Positions 1 through 7,821 of a stretch of 51,725 bases of DNA are shown here, in pieces. The position numbers and the translations under genes are program-made. The stretch's first letter is position 1, and each line of letters starts with the position of its first letter. The notes under the pieces are model-generated. The model worked only from the letters and a program-made list of their open reading frames with translations, had not been told where the DNA came from and made no database searches. Source of the DNA: Campylobacteraceae bacterium. Lineage in GTDB: Bacteria; Campylobacterota; Campylobacteria; Campylobacterales; Sulfurovaceae. The DNA is taken from contig JALVUD010000006.1 in the NCBI GenBank assembly GCA_027035765.1, positions 1-51,725 of the forward strand, in the 5' to 3' direction.

Positions 1-2
1 GT

Positions 3-50
3 GATGTCTACGACGAAGCACCAAAGTATTTTTCGGATGCGATACAGTGA
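3..50 (+). CDS. possible 3' end of a CDS cut by the window edge
   Basis: The third frame is open from the left edge to a TGA at 48-50 and encodes a short acidic tail, DVYDEAPKYFSDAIQ, that looks like a normal protein C-terminus. Frame 1 is also open to 90 but gives a less protein-like tail. Too little is present to name the gene. Confidence 0.25.
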   Translation, partial: DVYDEAPKYFSDAIQ

Positions 51-119
51 AAGTGGCCGATTATTGGAGGTTTTCATTACTCTATTCTAGCATTCTGCTA
101 GTCTAGAGCCTTAGGAGCA

Positions 120-208
120 TTGAGTGCTGAGTGTTGAGCGTTCGACACTCCAACATACACATCGCGTCTTCCATCTTCCATTTTCAATCTTCAATCCTCA
201 ATCTTCCA
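120..208. repeat. heptamer repeat tracts in the 5' gap before the PAS kinase
   Basis: Two 7-bp-period tracts are visible. At 120-140 there are three units of the TTGAGTG type. At 167-208 there are six units of the TCTTCCA/TCTTCAA type. Between them GAGTGTTGA (129-137) can pair with TTCGACACTC (141-150) across a short loop. The rest of 51-242 holds no gene; GATAAT at 232-237 is the only -10-like string near the kinase start. Confidence 0.6.
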
Positions 209-242
209 CCATTCCTAAAGCTTTTTAAGAGATAATACCTTC

Positions 243-1493
243 ATGCTGCAACAGTACATCGAGGCGGTCGAGAGCTCCAACATCGTCTCACGAACCGATA
301 TCAACGGTATCATCACCTTCGCCAACGATGAGTTCTGCAAAATCTCCGGCTACAGCCGGGAAGAGCTCATCGGCAAAAACCACAACATCGTCCGCCACCC
401 CGATGTCCCGGCCGAGAACTTTCGTCGCCTCTGGGAGACGATCCTGGCCAAAAAAACCTACAAGGCCACCGTCAAAAACCGGGCCAAGGATGGCAGCACT
501 TTTTACGTCAACACCACTGTCGTCCCCATCCTCGATGAAGCCGGAGCAATCAAAGAGTTCGTCGCTATCCGCTACGACGTCACCCGGGAGGTGGAGCTGC
601 GCATGAAGCTGGAGCAGAAAGAGCGGGAGCTGGAACTCCTCAACCGCAGCCTCGAAGAGCGAGTCCGCAAGCAGACCCGACAGCTCCAGGAACTCAACCG
701 CAGCCTCGAAGAACGGGTCCGTCAGGAGATCGCCAAAAACGAAGAGAAGCAGCGAATGCTGCTCTGGCAGTCCCGTTTCGCCAGTCTGGGGCAGATGATG
801 GCCAATATCGCCCACCAGTGGCGCCAGCCGCTGACCGAACTCAATCTCTCCCTCTTCAGCCTCAAAGAGGCCTGTGTACAAAACGACCGGGAGGAGATCG
901 ACCTTCTCTATCGCCAAAGCCGGCGGATCATCCGGAGCATGTCCCAGACCCTCGACAGTTTTATGGATTTTTTCAACCCCAACCGGAGCAGCATCACCTT
1001 TCCGGTCGAAGAGAGCCTGGAGGATGCCCTGGCGCTGATCCGAAAAGCCCTGGAGAAAGCGGCAATCGAGGTGAGAATCGAGGGAGAGACCGATCTGCCG
1101 ATCTCAGGTATCCCCAACGAACTGACCCAGGTTTTTGTCAATCTCTTTCAAAACGCCCGGGACGCCTTCGAAAACGAAACAGAGGGTATACGATGGCTTC
1201 GGATCCATGTCAGCCGGGACGAGGAAAACGCTGTCATTGTCGTGGAAGACAGTGCCGGAGGTATCCCTGCCGAAGCACTGGAACGGATCTTCGAGCCCTA
1301 TTTCACCACCAAACACAGTTCCCAGGGAACCGGGCTGGGACTCTTTATGTCCCGGATGATCATCCAGAAAAGCTTCCGCGGGTCCCTGGAGGCGGTCAAC
1401 AGCCTGAAAGGAGCACTCTTCGTCATCAAGATCCCGCTCTCTGAAACGCAACCCTCCCCCTCTCTATCTCAGGATCAGGAAGGAGCGACATGA
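243..1493 (+). CDS. PAS-domain sensor histidine kinase (cytosolic)
   Basis: This 416-residue kinase has no membrane segment or signal peptide, so it probably senses an intracellular redox or energy signal. An Aer-like PAS domain spans about residues 12-118. A signalling coiled coil follows, containing an 18-residue duplication (LNRSLEERVR at 133-142 and 151-160). The HisKA helix carries the phospho-acceptor in AHQWRQPL (His191), a form common in Campylobacterota kinases. The ATPase domain has an N-box (NLFQNARDAF), a G1-like EDSAGGIP and a G2 box GTGLGLFMS. Its stop overlaps the start of the response regulator by 4 bases, so the two are a translationally coupled pair. The signal is not deducible from sequence. 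The start has only a weak ribosome binding site. Confidence 0.9.
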   Translation: MLQQYIEAVESSNIVSRTDINGIITFANDEFCKISGYSREELIGKNHNIVRHPDVPAENFRRLWETILAKKTYKATVKNRAKDGSTFYVNTTVVPILDEAGAIKEFVAIRYDVTREVELRMKLEQKERELELLNRSLEERVRKQTRQLQELNRSLEERVRQEIAKNEEKQRMLLWQSRFASLGQMMANIAHQWRQPLTELNLSLFSLKEACVQNDREEIDLLYRQSRRIIRSMSQTLDSFMDFFNPNRSSITFPVEESLEDALALIRKALEKAAIEVRIEGETDLPISGIPNELTQVFVNLFQNARDAFENETEGIRWLRIHVSRDEENAVIVVEDSAGGIPAEALERIFEPYFTTKHSSQGTGLGLFMSRMIIQKSFRGSLEAVNSLKGALFVIKIPLSETQPSPSLSQDQEGAT

Positions 1494-2170
1494 CCCGGCA
1501 GGAAGCACTAAAACGACTGAAAGTCCTCTATGTGGAAGATGAAAAGAGCCTTGCGGAGATGATGGAGCGTGCTATCAGTCGGCATTTTTCGGCTTTTCGC
1601 CTGGCAGCCGACGGAGAGGAGGGGTCGGAGATCTTCCAAAGCTTCCACCCGGACCTGGTGATTACCGATATCACCATGCCGAGGATGGACGGCCTGGAGA
1701 TGGGGCAGCGTATCCATGAGCTCTCTCCGGAGACCCCGCTGATTATCCTCAGTGCCTACAGCGACAAGGAGAAGCTCCTCAATGCCATCGATGTGGGGGT
1801 CAGCAAATATTTCATCAAACCCTTCGATCCGGAAGAACTGCTGGAATATCTCGGGACCCTGGCAACCCGTATTGCGACCCGGCAGATGATCGCGCTCCGG
1901 CCTGACTACCTTTACGACCGCTATCACCGTCGCCTCAGTCGAAAAGGGATGCCGATCTCCCTGACGGCGAGGGAACAACAGTTTCTCGAAATCCTCCTGG
2001 AAGAACCGGGGAATTTTCTGGAGAGCTCAGCGATCAAATCCCTCCTATGGCCCAATGAAAAACCAACTGACGATGCCGTGCGGGTCTTCATCAACCGCCT
2101 GCGTAACAAAACCGGCAGGGAGCTGATCCGCAACAGAGCAGGGGAAGGCTACTATATCGAACCGGTTTAG
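1490..2170 (+). CDS. OmpR-type response regulator
   Basis: A 226-residue two-domain regulator. The receiver domain has the acidic pair Glu16/Asp17, the phospho-acceptor Asp60 (VITDITMPRMDG) and the conserved Lys110. A winged-helix DNA-binding domain fills about residues 140-226 and ends in the usual GEGYYIE hairpin region. It overlaps the preceding kinase gene by 4 bases (ATGA), which makes that kinase its likely partner. It converges on pepD, with the two stop codons overlapping at 2167-2170. Target genes cannot be told from this window. Confidence 0.92.
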   Translation: MTRQEALKRLKVLYVEDEKSLAEMMERAISRHFSAFRLAADGEEGSEIFQSFHPDLVITDITMPRMDGLEMGQRIHELSPETPLIILSAYSDKEKLLNAIDVGVSKYFIKPFDPEELLEYLGTLATRIATRQMIALRPDYLYDRYHRRLSRKGMPISLTAREQQFLEILLEEPGNFLESSAIKSLLWPNEKPTDDAVRVFINRLRNKTGRELIRNRAGEGYYIEPV

Positions 2171-3444
2171 GCGGACTCGACGATCTGCCGGAGCACCCGA
2201 AAAGTCCTGGCTACTGAGTTCAGATCGACCCGCTCCCGGATCGAGTGGGGATTTTCGATCGTCGGACCGATGGAGGCCATCTGAATCTTCGGATACTTCT
2301 CGCTCAAAATCCCGCACTCCAGCCCGGCATGAATTGCCTGAAACTCACTCCGGCCGAAATGCTCCTCCATCGCTTCGGCCACACGTCGGGCAAAGGGATT
2401 GATCTCCGGTTTCCAGGCCGGGTAGGCCTCTTCCCGGTGCACTTCAAAATTGTAACGTTTCAACAAAGTCTCCATCCGCTTCGCCAAGGCCTCCAGTTCC
2501 TCATCACTCATGGCCCGCAGGCTGTAGTCGATCCGCAATCGTTCCGGTGAAAAGTCCACCATTGCCAAATTCAGACTCTCTTCAGGGATCTTCAACTCCG
2601 CGTTTCGGGAGACCACCCCGTGAGGTGCGGTGGCCAGAAGCCGCAGCAGCGTTTCACCCTCCTGCAGGGCCTCCCCTGCCTCCTCGACTGCTTCGACTTT
2701 GAAAGGCTCCGGCAGCACCGGACGTTCCTCGGCATAGATGATCGCTTCGGCATGGGTCGGGATAGAGTTGCGCCGTTCGCCGCCGCGGAAGGAGGCCAAA
2801 ACGATCCCCTCCAGATCCGCCAGAGCCTGTGCCAGCTCTTTGACGGCATTGGGAATCCCCTTGTCGATATCCACCCCCGAATGGCCTCCCGGCAGACCCG
2901 AAAGACTCACCCGCCAGGCGGGACGATCCTCCGGCACGGTTGCCGCCGCTTGCCGGGCGATCAGATCCACCCCACCGGCGCAGCCGATACAGACAATCCC
3001 CTCCTCTTCGAAATCGAGGTTGAGCAGATTCGGGCTGGCCAGATCGAAGGCCAGAGCTTTGGCTCCTACCAACCCCACCTCCTCGTCGGCAGTGAGGAGA
3101 AACTCCAGCTCCGCTCCCTCCTCCATCAAGACCATCATCATGGCAAGGGCGATGCCGTTGTCGGCTCCCAGACTGGAGTCACGGGCGCTCAGCCACCCCT
3201 CCTTTTGGACAAGCTCGATCTCCGGGGCCCGGCCCACACAGACCATGTCGTAGTGTCCCTGGAGGCAGAGCCGCGGTTTTCCCCGGCGGATCAGCAGGTT
3301 GCCTGCTGCATCCGTTTGCACCTCGTAGCCCTGTTCTTTGGCGAAAGACGCCAGATACTCCCGCAATTGCTCCGTCTGGCGACTGCAATGGGAAATGGAG
3401 CATATTCGTATGAAATGATTCAGAACTCTTTCGAGGTCTTGCAT
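2167..3444 (-). CDS. pepD: aminoacyl-histidine dipeptidase (peptidase family M20C)
   Basis: A 425-residue cytosolic zinc dipeptidase of the PepD type, which cleaves Xaa-His and other dipeptides. Metal-site motifs are in order: LQGHYDMV (His63), GADNGIA (Asp95), the catalytic TADEEVG (Glu121/Glu122) and LDFEEEG. Length is somewhat below that of E. coli PepD (485) but the domain order is intact. The ATG is preceded by AAGGAG at good spacing. The apaH gene lies upstream on the same strand with a gap of 31 bases, so co-transcription is possible. Confidence 0.88.
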   Translation of the reverse strand: MQDLERVLNHFIRICSISHCSRQTEQLREYLASFAKEQGYEVQTDAAGNLLIRRGKPRLCLQGHYDMVCVGRAPEIELVQKEGWLSARDSSLGADNGIALAMMMVLMEEGAELEFLLTADEEVGLVGAKALAFDLASPNLLNLDFEEEGIVCIGCAGGVDLIARQAAATVPEDRPAWRVSLSGLPGGHSGVDIDKGIPNAVKELAQALADLEGIVLASFRGGERRNSIPTHAEAIIYAEERPVLPEPFKVEAVEEAGEALQEGETLLRLLATAPHGVVSRNAELKIPEESLNLAMVDFSPERLRIDYSLRAMSDEELEALAKRMETLLKRYNFEVHREEAYPAWKPEINPFARRVAEAMEEHFGRSEFQAIHAGLECGILSEKYPKIQMASIGPTIENPHSIRERVDLNSVARTFRVLRQIVESA

Positions 3445-3475
3445 CGTTTTTCTCCTTGCGTATATTGTCCGGGAC

Positions 3476-4303
3476 TTACCCGGGTTCGATCCCTTCCGGA
3501 CAAGGCACCTGAACGATCTCGCACTCCCGGGTATCGAGGCGTCTGGCGGTAAGCCTCCCCCGCCAGAGACATCCGCTGTCGAGGCAGCAGACCTCCTCGT
3601 TTTCGAAATAGCCCAGCGTCGACCAGTGGCCGAAGATGATCTTCTCTTTCATCGGTTTGCGCACGGGACACTCAAACCAGGGGATCAGCCCTTTGGCCCG
3701 GACCGCTTCGGTGGGGGCGCCCTTCTGATCGAAATCGAGCCGTCCGTCGGGCCGACAGTAGCGCATCCGGATAAATCCCGCCAGCATATAACGCTCATGC
3801 TGCAGATCCCCGCCCAGTGGATCGAAGTGATCCTCGTTTTTGCTCATCATGGCCTGCAGCCACTCCGCTGCCCGCTCGCTCTGCAAACGGCGCATCAGAA
3901 TCCGGTTGTAGTGCAGACTGCTTCCCAGCCCGAACTCGGGAGGGATCCCTGCGTGAGCCATCACGAAGCCGAGCTTCAGATCCACCTGAACAAAAGGCTG
4001 TTTTCTCAGCCACTCCAGCCAGATCCCACCGCGAGGATCATCGAGGATAGGATCCAGGGTCGGATTGGACTTTTTGATCCTCCAGGCCGCCGCCAGCAGC
4101 GCGATGTCGTGATTGCCCAGCACCACCCGCAGGCTCTCGCGAATGGAGTAGAGATACTCCAGGACCTCTTTTGATTTTGGCCCCCGATTGACCAGATCTC
4201 CCGCCAGCCAGAGGGTATCTCGCTCGGGATCGAAGTCGATCCTTTTCAAAAGCCGCTGCAGGGAATCGAAGCAGCCCTGAATGTCACCGATGGCCCAAGT
4301 CAT
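3476..4303 (-). CDS. apaH: symmetrical bis(5'-nucleosyl)-tetraphosphatase
   Basis: ApaH hydrolyses Ap4A to two ADP, controlling this alarmone. The 275-residue protein has the metallophosphatase motifs GDIQG (6-10), GDLVNRG (35-41) and GNHD (63-66), and later MAHAGIPP. The open frame continues 46 codons further upstream, but that part is translated heptamer repeat and hairpin sequence. The ATG at 4303 has GGAG seven bases upstream and matches the family N-terminus, so I chose it. Both the Shine-Dalgarno and the start codon lie in a 14-bp stem (4301-4331). This makes translational control likely; see the separate entry. Confidence 0.9.
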   Translation of the reverse strand: MTWAIGDIQGCFDSLQRLLKRIDFDPERDTLWLAGDLVNRGPKSKEVLEYLYSIRESLRVVLGNHDIALLAAAWRIKKSNPTLDPILDDPRGGIWLEWLRKQPFVQVDLKLGFVMAHAGIPPEFGLGSSLHYNRILMRRLQSERAAEWLQAMMSKNEDHFDPLGGDLQHERYMLAGFIRMRYCRPDGRLDFDQKGAPTEAVRAKGLIPWFECPVRKPMKEKIIFGHWSTLGYFENEEVCCLDSGCLWRGRLTARRLDTRECEIVQVPCPEGIEPG

Positions 4304-4331
4304 CTTTGGACTCCTTTGGAGTTCAAAGATG
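4301..4331 (-). promoter_or_regulatory. hairpin covering the apaH Shine-Dalgarno and start codon
   Basis: On the plus strand CATCTTTGGACTCC (4301-4314) is the inverse complement of GGAGTTCAAAGATG (4318-4331), apart from one G-T pair, with a 3-base loop. In the minus-strand mRNA this is a 14-bp stem. The 3' arm holds GGAG and the AUG of apaH itself. Free energy was not computed, but such a stem should block initiation unless opened. Confidence 0.75.
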
Positions 4332-4590
4332 ACGTGAAGAGTGAGGAGTGAGGAGTGAGGAACCGAAAGCTTTGCTTTCGAATGATGAATGGTAAATGGT
4401 GAATGGTGAATGATTTTGGGGCGTTGCTCCGCAACGCGCATTTATAGAGGTGGGATTTCAGTCCCGCAATGCAGGGCTGAAGCTCTGTCTCCCAATGACC
4501 AATGACCAATGACCAATGACCAAACTCACTGCCGACTGCCGACTGACGACTGACGACTCCCGATACGTAACACTTACTACGTAACACTTA
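4304..4590 (-). repeat. heptamer/hairpin leader module before apaH
   Basis: Read in the apaH direction, the module holds these parts. A 14-bp direct repeat (4578-4590 and 4564-4576) overlaps the end of the glycosylase gene. Five ACTGCCG/ACTGACG heptamers follow at 4528-4562. Four CAATGAC heptamers (TTGGTCA on the sense strand) are at 4493-4520. Small hairpins around 4452-4486 come next. A hairpin GCGTTGC-TCC-GCAACGC is at 4421-4437. Four GGTGAAT-type heptamers (sense ATTCACC) are at 4384-4411. A hairpin CGAAAGC-TTT-GCTTTCG is at 4364-4380. Four GTGAGGA-type heptamers (sense TCCTCAC) are at 4334-4361. The start-codon hairpin ends the module. The order matches the rnr and holA leaders. Confidence 0.85.
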
Positions 4591-5065
4591 GCACCCTCCT
4601 GTACTCTTTCACCTTCTCCTCGAAACTCTTGGCCGCATAGGCCGGTGAAGGCGACGGCAGATAGTCCCGTTCGATCGTCAGATCGCCGAAGTGCCGCTCG
4701 AAGAGCTCCTGGGCTTTGCGTCCGGTGAAGAGGAGCTTTCGGATCGAAGGGTTCTGCTGCAGCAGTGTCGGAATGTCGTTGACTTCGATATTTTCCAGAG
4801 AGCTGTCCAGAGAGTTGCTGCGCCGGCAGCCGGCGACCATATCCCAGAGACCGAGTCTGGAGGCTTTGAGCAGCCAGATCTTCTGATCCCTGTTGTTGAC
4901 GGGGTAGCCCGTCACCTCGGAGAGAATCAGCCAGAACTGATTGCGGGGATGCGCGTAGTAGAAGGCCTTCTTGAAGGAGTCGACACTGGGAAAGCTCCCC
5001 AAAATCAGAATCTCCGTATCGGGAAAGACAATGGGATCGAAAGGGTGTGCTAATCGTTCTGCCAT
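4577..5065 (-). CDS. DNA-deoxyinosine (hypoxanthine) glycosylase, UDG superfamily
   Basis: A 162-residue member of the uracil-DNA glycosylase fold, closest by motif to family 6 hypoxanthine-DNA glycosylases, which remove deaminated adenine. Visible motifs are GSFPS (23-27), YYAHPRNQFW (36-45), and LPSPSPA (136-142) near the C-terminus. Two starts are possible. The ATG at 5092 has no clear ribosome site, while the one at 5065 has AAGGG at good spacing and was chosen. The stop codon (4577-4579) sits inside a repeat (TACGTAACACTTA twice), so the last residues are encoded by repeat DNA. A mismatch-specific uracil glycosylase is the alternative reading. Confidence 0.75.
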   Translation of the reverse strand: MAERLAHPFDPIVFPDTEILILGSFPSVDSFKKAFYYAHPRNQFWLILSEVTGYPVNNRDQKIWLLKASRLGLWDMVAGCRRSNSLDSSLENIEVNDIPTLLQQNPSIRKLLFTGRKAQELFERHFGDLTIERDYLPSPSPAYAAKSFEEKVKEYRRVLSVT

Positions 5066-5093
5066 TTGTAAACCCTTCAAATTATTGTCCATA

Positions 5094-5121
5094 TTCTACC
5101 CACTACCCACTACCCACTACC
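5094..5121. repeat. CACTACC heptamer tract (4 units)
   Basis: Three perfect CACTACC units (5101-5121) and one degenerate unit TTCTACC (5094-5100) give 28 bases. The tract occupies the gap between the DUF4149 gene and the glycosylase gene, both on the minus strand. On the sense strand it reads GGTAGTG. Confidence 0.75.
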
Positions 5122-5131
5122 TACTTTTATT

Positions 5132-5611
5132 TTATTTACAGGCTCTCTGCATATTGCGCACCATCAGCACCAGAATCGCCACGGCGAAGATCTTGAAATC
5201 GAGTTCACTCCCTTTGTGGGTGTTGATGAAGGCCTGGCTTTGGGTCATCTGCTCGCCCGCCATCTGCATCGTCACGATGTCGGGCAGATAGTACCAGTTG
5301 AACATCGCTCCGGCGAAGATCACGACGAAGGCGGCGGCGATGGCGACCTTGTCCCGCTCTCCCATCTTGTAGCGATACCCTTCATAGAGAAAAACCGCCA
5401 GAATCGTCACCGTCACGGCATAGCTCAGCAGCACGAAATTGCGGGTCATCATCAACCCCTCCTGGTAGTGGCTCAGCAGTTGACTGCCCAGATATTGGGC
5501 CGAGTGGAAGATCACCGGTGCCACCACCGCCCCGGTATAGATCACCGCCCCCAACATCATTCCCAGCCAGATCAGATAGGCCATCGTCGCCATTCGAAAG
5601 TATTTTTTCAT
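5132..5611 (-). CDS. DUF4149-type membrane protein
   Basis: A 159-residue protein with four likely transmembrane helices (about residues 8-30, 58-80, 88-110 and 142-158). The pattern MAYLIWLGMMLGAVIYTGAV near the N-terminus resembles DUF4149 proteins of Campylobacterota. The function is unknown. The start at 5611 has AAGGA at correct spacing; the longer frame to 5644 has no such site and would overlap prmC. It sits 10 bases after prmC and is probably in the same operon as prmC and the M48 protease. Confidence 0.75.
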   Translation of the reverse strand: MKKYFRMATMAYLIWLGMMLGAVIYTGAVVAPVIFHSAQYLGSQLLSHYQEGLMMTRNFVLLSYAVTVTILAVFLYEGYRYKMGERDKVAIAAAFVVIFAGAMFNWYYLPDIVTMQMAGEQMTQSQAFINTHKGSELDFKIFAVAILVLMVRNMQRACK

Positions 5612-5621
5612 TGTTTGTCCT

Positions 5622-6464
5622 TCATTTTTTAATAAATTTTCCATCTTCCATCAAAACAAATCCCCGGTCCAGTCCCGCCAGATCCCGATAGAAACGGTAG
5701 TTTTCGATTCCCTTTTCCCGAAAATACGCCTCCATCGGCTCACGCTGATCGTATCCCATTTCACAAACCGCCGGAACCTCAAGCTCACTGGCCAAATCGA
5801 CGATCTGACGCAGCAGCTCCGTGCCGTCCCCGGGGGCGAAAAGCGCCCTATGCGGTTCGTAGCGGGCCACATTGGGCTCCAGCTCACACCCCTGGGCCAC
5901 ATAGGGGGGATTGGAGACGATCATCTCCACCCGGGAGGGATCCACCCCCTCTAGCAGCGAAGTCTCTTGCAAAGTAATGCGATCCTCGACCCCGAAACGG
6001 CGCAGATTCTCCCTCGCCACAGCCAATGCCTCCGGGCTGATGTCGGTGGCGACGATTTCCAGCCGGGGAAAGAGCTTGGCAAGGGTCACCGAGATCGCTC
6101 CGCTGCCGACACCGATCTCGGCAATACGCCCGATCCCCCGCTCCCGGATCAGTACCGCCGCCTCCTCGACCAGAATCTCCGTCTCGGGACGGGGAATCAG
6201 GGCGCCGGGAGCGATGAAGAACTCTTCGCCATAAAAGCTCACCGTTCCGGTGATATATTCGATCGGTTCATGGGCGCAGCGGCGCTGAATCATCGCGAAA
6301 AACTCCTCCGCCTTCTCCAAGGGCTCCCGATCCCGCAGCAGCAGACGGCTGCGCTCGCAGCCCAGGTGATGCGCCAGCAGAATCTCCGCCTCCAGCCGCG
6401 GTCGATCCGCCACCGGCTGCAGCTGCCTGACCGCCTCCTGCAGAGCCTCGGCAACCGTCATCAT
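5622..6464 (-). CDS. prmC: peptide chain release factor N5-glutamine methyltransferase
   Basis: PrmC (HemK) methylates the glutamine of the GGQ motif in release factors RF1 and RF2. The 280-residue protein has the N-terminal helical domain, the PRPETE element (91-96), the SAM-binding EIGVGSG (116-122), and the catalytic NPPY (185-188). Two adjacent ATG codons (6464 and 6461) follow GAGG; I take the first. The longer open frame overlaps the upstream protease gene and lacks support. It lies 34 bases downstream of the M48 protease gene on the same strand. Confidence 0.92.
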   Translation of the reverse strand: MMTVAEALQEAVRQLQPVADRPRLEAEILLAHHLGCERSRLLLRDREPLEKAEEFFAMIQRRCAHEPIEYITGTVSFYGEEFFIAPGALIPRPETEILVEEAAVLIRERGIGRIAEIGVGSGAISVTLAKLFPRLEIVATDISPEALAVARENLRRFGVEDRITLQETSLLEGVDPSRVEMIVSNPPYVAQGCELEPNVARYEPHRALFAPGDGTELLRQIVDLASELEVPAVCEMGYDQREPMEAYFREKGIENYRFYRDLAGLDRGFVLMEDGKFIKK

Positions 6465-6498
6465 CCTGCTACCTCTCTTCCCGGCACTGATCGCAACG

Positions 6499-7776
6499 CT
6501 ATTGCTCCTCGTCCCGGTCCAGAAACTCGAAGATCCCCTCTTTGGGGAGCTCGGCATCCATATCGACCCGTTCGGGATCGAAGCCCAGAGCCTCCAGCCG
6601 CTCCAGTATGGGGGGATGGGTGTGGTAGAAGCGGGAGTAGATCGGATCGGATTTGGGGAAGGATTTGTTTTCGCTCACCAGCTTCAGCAGGGCGGAAATC
6701 AGATGCTGCCGCCCGCCGATCTCGGAACCGTAACGGTCCGCTTCGTATTCGTTGTGGCGGCTGAGCATGCTCATTAGCGGCGTATAGACGAAGCTGAGCA
6801 CCGGCAGGAGCAAAAAGATCGTCGCCAGGGTCACCCCGGCCGTGGGAACCACACCCATTTCGGCATAGAGCCTCTCAGGCAAATGACCGAAGAGATAGAA
6901 GGCGACGAAGAGAAAGCCTCCCATCATCGCCACGTTTTTCCAGATATCCCCATGTTTGTAGTGGCCCAGCTCATGGCCCAGCACCGCCAGAAGCTCCTTG
7001 TCGCTCAGTTTGTTCAGCAGGGTATCGAAGAGTACCACCCGCTTGGCTTTGCCCAAGCCGCCGAAATAGGCGTTGAGCCGGCTGTCACGCTTGCTGGCAT
7101 CCATGACAAAGATCCCGTTGCTGCGTAGGCCCGCGTCGGCCATGATCTTTTCGATCTCGTCTCTGAGCTCCCCCTCGGGTAGCGGAGTGAACTTGTTGAA
7201 GATCGGCGCGATAATCGTGGGGTAGATCACGTTGGCCAGGAGCGCTACGGCGAAAAGGAGCACAAAGCCCCAGAGCCACCAGCTCTCATAGCGGGAGACA
7301 ATCCAGGCCAAAGCGGCGAAAAGCACCCCGCCGAGCACCAGGAAAAGGAGGATCGATTTGAGGGTATCCACGATGAACATTCGGGGCGTCATCTTGTTGA
7401 AGCCGAAGGATTGATCGATCTTGAAGCGGCCGTAGATCTCGAAGGGGAGCATCACCAGCCAGTTGACGGCAAAAAATCCGAAGAGGAAAAGGACGGCGTT
7501 GAGGACGGTATCTTCGCTTCCCACCAGCCCCTGCAACCAACGGAAACCGCCCAAAACCCACCCCAGAAAGAGCAGATACTCTGTAAAGCTCTCGAGAATC
7601 GAGAGACGTTCTTTGGCGACGGCGTAGTTGCCCGCGACATAGTAGCGCCCCTGGGGCATCAGTACCGGTTTGCGCCGCTTTTCCACATTGATATAGCCGA
7701 TCTGCATGATCGAGAGATAGATTTTGGCGAGGATATAGAGGGAGTAGATCCCGATGACCCAGCTTAGAAGAGACAC
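6499..7776 (-). CDS. M48 family membrane metalloprotease (Ste24/CAAX protease-like)
   Basis: A 425-residue integral membrane zinc protease. Several hydrophobic helices precede and follow the catalytic HELGH (268-272), and the third ligand lies in NEYEADRYG near residue 350. The full length and the N-terminal helical bundle resemble Ste24-type peptidases rather than the shorter HtpX, which is encoded separately in this window. It probably acts on membrane or membrane-associated proteins; prenylated substrates are not expected in bacteria. The start is GTG at 7776, with AAGG upstream and a TATAAT-like -10 at 7807-7812. It leads the run with prmC and the DUF4149 gene. Confidence 0.88.
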   Translation of the reverse strand: MSLLSWVIGIYSLYILAKIYLSIMQIGYINVEKRRKPVLMPQGRYYVAGNYAVAKERLSILESFTEYLLFLGWVLGGFRWLQGLVGSEDTVLNAVLFLFGFFAVNWLVMLPFEIYGRFKIDQSFGFNKMTPRMFIVDTLKSILLFLVLGGVLFAALAWIVSRYESWWLWGFVLLFAVALLANVIYPTIIAPIFNKFTPLPEGELRDEIEKIMADAGLRSNGIFVMDASKRDSRLNAYFGGLGKAKRVVLFDTLLNKLSDKELLAVLGHELGHYKHGDIWKNVAMMGGFLFVAFYLFGHLPERLYAEMGVVPTAGVTLATIFLLLPVLSFVYTPLMSMLSRHNEYEADRYGSEIGGRQHLISALLKLVSENKSFPKSDPIYSRFYHTHPPILERLEALGFDPERVDMDAELPKEGIFEFLDRDEEQ

Positions 7777-7806
7777 GAGTTACCTTTTCTGAGTAAATTT
7801 GTCAGC

Positions 7807-7812
7807 ATTATA
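7807..7812 (-). promoter_or_regulatory. -10 element for the M48 protease operon
   Basis: A perfect TATAAT on the minus strand lies about 31 bases before the GTG start. No convincing -35 is seen, which is usual for Campylobacterota sigma-70 promoters. Confidence 0.45.
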
Positions 7813-7821
7813 GCACTCTAT

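Noticed and set aside
1-90. Frame 1 at the left edge, open from a GTG to position 90
   Set aside because: Its translation is not protein-like compared with frame 3, and no ribosome site can be seen because the window starts there.
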